From contig OZ244625.1 in assembly GCA_965218555.1 (NCBI GenBank), forward strand, positions 3,782,001 through 3,846,000: a stretch of 64,000 bases of DNA, read 5' to 3'. Positions 61,344 to 64,000 of this stretch are shown in pieces (position 1 is the stretch's first letter; every line of letters starts with the position of its first letter). Origin of the DNA: JAPPLB01 sp965218555 (GTDB lineage Bacteria > Acidobacteriota > Terriglobia > Bryobacterales > UBA6623). The position numbers were made by a program, and so were the translations under genes. Below the pieces are notes generated by a model. That model searched no databases, was not told the origin of the DNA, and saw only the letters and a list, made by a program, of their open reading frames with translations.

Positions 61344-62546
61344 CTATGAAGACTCCAGAATCTCCGGTGGCAGTTTGTCGGTGAGCACGCGCCCTCCTTC
61401 TTCCGTTACGAGCACGTTCTCTTCGAAGGTGTAGGAACCGTCATCGAAACGATCGGGATTAACGACGCCGACTTCGATGGCCAGGACCATCCCCTCCTGA
61501 ATGGGCTTTTCGTTCGCTCGGTCCAGCCAAGGCGGTTCGTGCAAATGCAGGCCGACACCGTGGCCAATGGAATTCATGTAGAACTTATACCCTGCTCGGG
61601 TCAGGACACGGTCTGCAGCGGCGCTAAGCTCGTTAATAGGAACACCCGGCCGCATCGTTTGGATGGCCGCTGCACCCGCTTGGGCAGACGCTCGCATGCC
61701 GTTCCGCTGGGACTCCAGCAGCGGCCCGATGGCGATGTGCCGGCAGAAGTCGGTGTGGTAGCCCTTGTAGATCGCGCCGCCATCGACTTTCGCAAAATGG
61801 GCTCGCTCGAAGGGGTGGTCGGACGTACCCGCGTCGCGGGTTTGATAGCCCTTCGCGCCCGACATGAAAACCAGGAAGTGGTCTTCTGCACCCTCCTTGT
61901 AATAGGTGGAGGTGATCACGCCGTAAAGCTCCCTCTCTGTCATCCCGGGTTTGAGGGCCCTAAAGCCGGCCTGGATGCCTGCCGCCGAGATGTCACAGGC
62001 GATCTGAAGTGCTTCGACCTCTAGCGACGACTTGATCATCTGCAGATTCCAGATCAAGTCGGTCGCGTCGGTCCAATTTATCTTGGGAAGCTTGCCTTGA
62101 AGAGCTTCCAATTCCTCATGCGTCAGCGCCAAGCGTTGTCCGGCGCCGAACTCCATGCCCACCGTTCCATTCGCAAGCCCCAAGTCCTCGATGGTTCCTG
62201 CCAGGACGTCCAGTACGTCGTTCGACCGCTTCCCGTAGCATTCCGAGTTGGTTCGGATGTCCTCCACCCATGTGGTCGCAAGGCAGGTTGCCTCCAGTAC
62301 TTCAGGGACGACTAGAATCGGTTCCCGCTCACGAGCAGCAGGCAACAATGCAGTGATGGGACGGAGCACGGTCTTATAAAGCCGTGTATTGAGGCCGGTA
62401 AAATAACGCACATTCGGTTCATTCGTTACCAGGAGAACGTCGATATCACAACCCGCCATCAGATTTTGCAACTTCGTGTAACGCGCTTCGTACTCGCCTC
62501 GCGGGAAGTCTAAAAACCGTCTTATGTTGTAGTGGTATTTGATCAT
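61344..62546 (-). CDS. M24-family (Xaa-Pro peptidase-like) protein 2
   Basis: A 400-residue pita-bread-fold peptidase. The N-terminal domain reads CDIDVLLVTNEPNVRYFTGL and NTRLYKTVLRPITALLPAAR. In the catalytic domain all five metal ligands are visible: AKVDGGAIYKGYHTDFCRHI (two Asp), SIGHGVGLHLHEPPWLDRAN (His), LAIEVGVVNPD (Glu) and YTFEENVLVTEEGG (Glu). It should be a two-metal aminopeptidase or related hydrolase, unlike protein 1, which lacks one ligand. The ATG at 62546 gives the conserved MIKYHYNIRRFLDFPRGEY start; a TTG at 62597 is in frame. It reads in the opposite direction to the other island genes. Confidence 0.9.
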   Translation of the reverse strand: MIKYHYNIRRFLDFPRGEYEARYTKLQNLMAGCDIDVLLVTNEPNVRYFTGLNTRLYKTVLRPITALLPAAREREPILVVPEVLEATCLATTWVEDIRTNSECYGKRSNDVLDVLAGTIEDLGLANGTVGMEFGAGQRLALTHEELEALQGKLPKINWTDATDLIWNLQMIKSSLEVEALQIACDISAAGIQAGFRALKPGMTERELYGVITSTYYKEGAEDHFLVFMSGAKGYQTRDAGTSDHPFERAHFAKVDGGAIYKGYHTDFCRHIAIGPLLESQRNGMRASAQAGAAAIQTMRPGVPINELSAAADRVLTRAGYKFYMNSIGHGVGLHLHEPPWLDRANEKPIQEGMVLAIEVGVVNPDRFDDGSYTFEENVLVTEEGGRVLTDKLPPEILESS

Positions 62547-62562
62547 CGTCGACCTACGTTTT

Positions 62563-62640
62563 TCATCTTCGTAAAAACTCGTACCCCACCTCGACAACCC
62601 CGTTAACGTCCCCTTCGAAAGGGTGCAGCTTGAGAGCGTA
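62563..62640 (-). pseudogene. C-terminal fragment of an unidentified gene
   Basis: Twenty-five codons, YALKLHPFEGDVNGVVEVGY then EFLRR and TGA at 62563, are fused in frame to a group II intron reverse-transcriptase fragment. They do not fit a reverse transcriptase and end 16 bases before the M24 gene. This is probably the last part of the gene that once preceded the peptidase. Confidence 0.45.
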
Positions 62641-62912
62641 GGCGGTGAACTTCTCTCCCTTCCTTGCTTTGGCTACTCGTCGCACACCCGTCAAGCCCTC
62701 GGACATACCCTCCCCGCTCCGTGTCGGGGTGTGTTGGGTTGAAGAGTGTTCTCCCTGGTCAGCGGCCTTGCCTCCACGCTCTCTGCAGATGATGATCTAT
62801 CGTTGTTCGAACGTTTCATTGGTACTACACCGCTGTCCGACTGCTCGAAGACGTGCACGTGAGCCTTACGGCTTGTCGCCTTTGCCCACCGGCCTGCCGC
62901 TTGGTTCGCCAC
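62641..62912 (-). pseudogene. N-terminal fragment of a group II intron reverse transcriptase/maturase
   Basis: The frame begins MANQAAGRWAKATSRKAHVH, VFEQSDSGVVPMKRSNNDRS and ends QPNTPRHGAG, then in a shifted frame GEGMSEGLTGVRRVAKARKG and EKFTA. That order (AGRW-KATS, ESDS-VVPMN-SN, QPNT, GEG-S-GL--VR-AAK, ERFTALLHH) is the characteristic leader of LtrA-like intron proteins. The RT, X and endonuclease domains are all absent. Confidence 0.7.
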
Positions 62913-63213
62913 AGGCGTCTCCGAGGTCTCCCGGTTCTCGTGGATGAAGTTTCCGGCCGTGCTGGGGTCTACGACTACGCCGAAGCGTCCGAGAACTCGC
63001 GCTTTCGTTCCCGTCCGTGTTTCCTGCCGCTATAGGGACCACGTCGGCACGCGGATTATGGATTTTCGAAGCTCATGCCCAGCCGCCCGTGCCCCTGTTT
63101 ACGCCCCAACTGCCACCTCGGGGTGACCACTGCAAGACTCGGGGTCAGGATGGATCGCTACTCCTTTCCTGTGCTCTTTCGTCGGCGGCTTCATGCCGGT
63201 TGTCCCGGCGCAC
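62641..63213 (-). mobile_element. Truncated 5' part of a group II intron
   Basis: On the minus strand the segment starts GTGCGCCGGGACAACCGGC at 63213, matching the GUGYG 5' end of bacterial group II introns, and leads after about 300 bases into the start of an intron-encoded reverse transcriptase. It stops abruptly at 62641, so the catalytic domains V and VI and the 3' splice site are missing. It interrupts a decayed IS21-type istA gene. The RNA fold was not checked. Confidence 0.6.
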
Positions 63214-63681
63214 CCTATCCTCCGCTCAGCCGCCAATGAGTGTACGGAAAAGTCTTGACACGAGGCCACCCTCTCACGGAAGTCGACTTGCGGTTCCGCA
63301 GCCCATTGATAACTTTGCGGCACAAAGGTCTCGCACTGCTGGCGGGCCAACTCCGAGTTGAACTGGCGCACATACTGCCGCACCGGGCGCTCGGAAACTT
63401 CGCAGTTCGGTACTTCCTGACGAACCCTCTCCCAGAGGAGACGCGCCGGATGGCGTTGCTTCCGCGGGGCTCGACCGTCGGCCTCCAGGATGTTTTGATC
63501 AAGGGAATCGCTGGCCTTATTTTAGTGTACGACCGCCTGGGCTCGTTCCGCTTCGGGGGCCTGGCGTTGGCCAGTGCTTTCCGCACCATCCGCCGGTGGG
63601 CGCCCGGCCTGTGGGACCCCTTTTGATCGTGCCGACGCCAAACATTCCGTACTCGCATCGAATCTTTCCGTACAGCTCCAC
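63214..63681 (-). pseudogene. Decayed IstA of a second IS21-family type
   Basis: Pieces in several minus-strand frames line up with an IstA N-terminus: ELYGKIRCEYGMFGVGTIKR, the HTH-adjacent GAHRRMVRKALANARPPKR, then ILEADGRAPRKQRHPARLLW, RPVRQYVRQFNSELARQQCE and FVPQSYQWAAEPQVDFRERV, where QVDF is the first catalytic Asp region. There are at least three frameshifts. It differs throughout from the five intact copies, so it belongs to an older, different IS21 lineage. A group II intron fragment follows at its 3' side. Confidence 0.75.
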
Positions 63682-64000
63682 CTTGGCCCTCCAGTCCAGC
63701 CGGCCCTCCGTGATGGGTGATTCCCCCAAAGAGTACCGATCCCACGTTTCAGGCTGGCCAAATCAAGCTGCTGAAAGGGGCCAATTCACAGTACTGAAAT
63801 CAAGGTGATACCAGTGGCCGCTCTTCCGCGTCGTAAGTGGGTGGCCTCAGACCCAGTGCCGAGCAGCCTCCCAGCTGGGCTTCAGGAAGGCTTCAGGAGT
63901 CTCGGCGCCTAGGACCCTGGTCGGGTTGCATTTGAACTATCCGTCGCGAAGTGTGTCCAGTGAAGGCTGGCATGTTCAGTGGGAGACAGACCCACCGGGG
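63682..64000. other. Right edge of the window, probable end of the old IS21 element
   Basis: No gene is supported. Two similar segments, GGCTGGCCAAATCAAGCTGC and GGGGCCAATTCACAGTACTG, near 63751-63797 resemble the paired end repeats of IS21 elements and probably belong to the left end of the decayed element. Nothing is recognised beyond about 63840. Confidence 0.35.

Noticed and set aside
1..64000. CRISPR arrays, rRNA, tRNA and riboswitches
   Set aside because: I looked for regularly spaced short repeats and for tRNA/rRNA hallmarks on both strands and saw none; the only strong repeats are IS elements. A covariance-model scan would be needed to exclude small RNAs.

Overview
The window is high-GC DNA from a Gram-negative bacterium: it encodes an outer-membrane beta-barrel, a LolA-like lipoprotein-sorting protein and exported proteins with Sec and Tat signals. 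Pseudomonadota or Acidobacteriota look plausible from the style of dxs, galU, the sulfatase and the IS families, but the sequence alone does not settle the phylum. The dominant theme is decay. At least eleven insertion sequences or remnants are present, several in or beside one another, and a large share of the remaining genes carry nonsense codons, frameshifts or insertions.

Layout. 1-12.4 kb is an ordinary chromosomal block, mostly on the minus strand: dxs (isoprenoid precursor synthesis), a translationally coupled MMPL transporter / LolA-like / outer-membrane barrel operon, an MpaB-type oxygenase, a GNAT acetyltransferase, galU, a secreted mutarotase-like protein, a VOC protein and a small Cys/His exported peptide. 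12.5-18 kb is degraded: an IS630 element, a PLP decarboxylase with an in-frame amber codon, a ZIP transporter with two stops, and a solute-binding-protein operon cut by an IS21 element.

18-46 kb is a mobile, accessory region. It holds IS21 copies 1-4 (five near-identical copies in the whole window, four of them 2,569 bp and one with a 147-bp deletion). Between them lie an ImmA/IrrE-like two-gene cassette, a degenerate VirB11/TrbB-like ATPase split by IS21, an HNH nuclease and tyrosine recombinase with overlapping genes, a PD-(D/E)xK-like protein, a MazEF-type toxin-antitoxin pair, a serine-resolvase fragment, an IS1182/IS5-like element, two tandem excisionase-like regulators with a small-terminase-like gene, a second type of IS630 abutted by an IS481, and the 3' end of an integrase. 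Several host genes can be rejoined in frame once the IS and its target duplication are removed.

40-62.5 kb looks like a catabolic island: a zinc alcohol dehydrogenase divergent from an IclR regulator, a gamma-glutamyltranspeptidase relic, a second mutarotase-like gene split by IS21, a broken DUF3604/PHP-type protein carrying an ISAzo13 element and a MITE-like repeat, an MFS transporter plus the 3' relic of a duplicate, two M24 peptidases, a Tat-exported sulfatase and a 2-hydroxyacid dehydrogenase. IclR-controlled uptake, desulfation, hydrolysis and oxidation of an organic substrate is an inference from content, not shown. The window ends in a decayed second-type IstA gene that contains the truncated 5' part of a group II intron.
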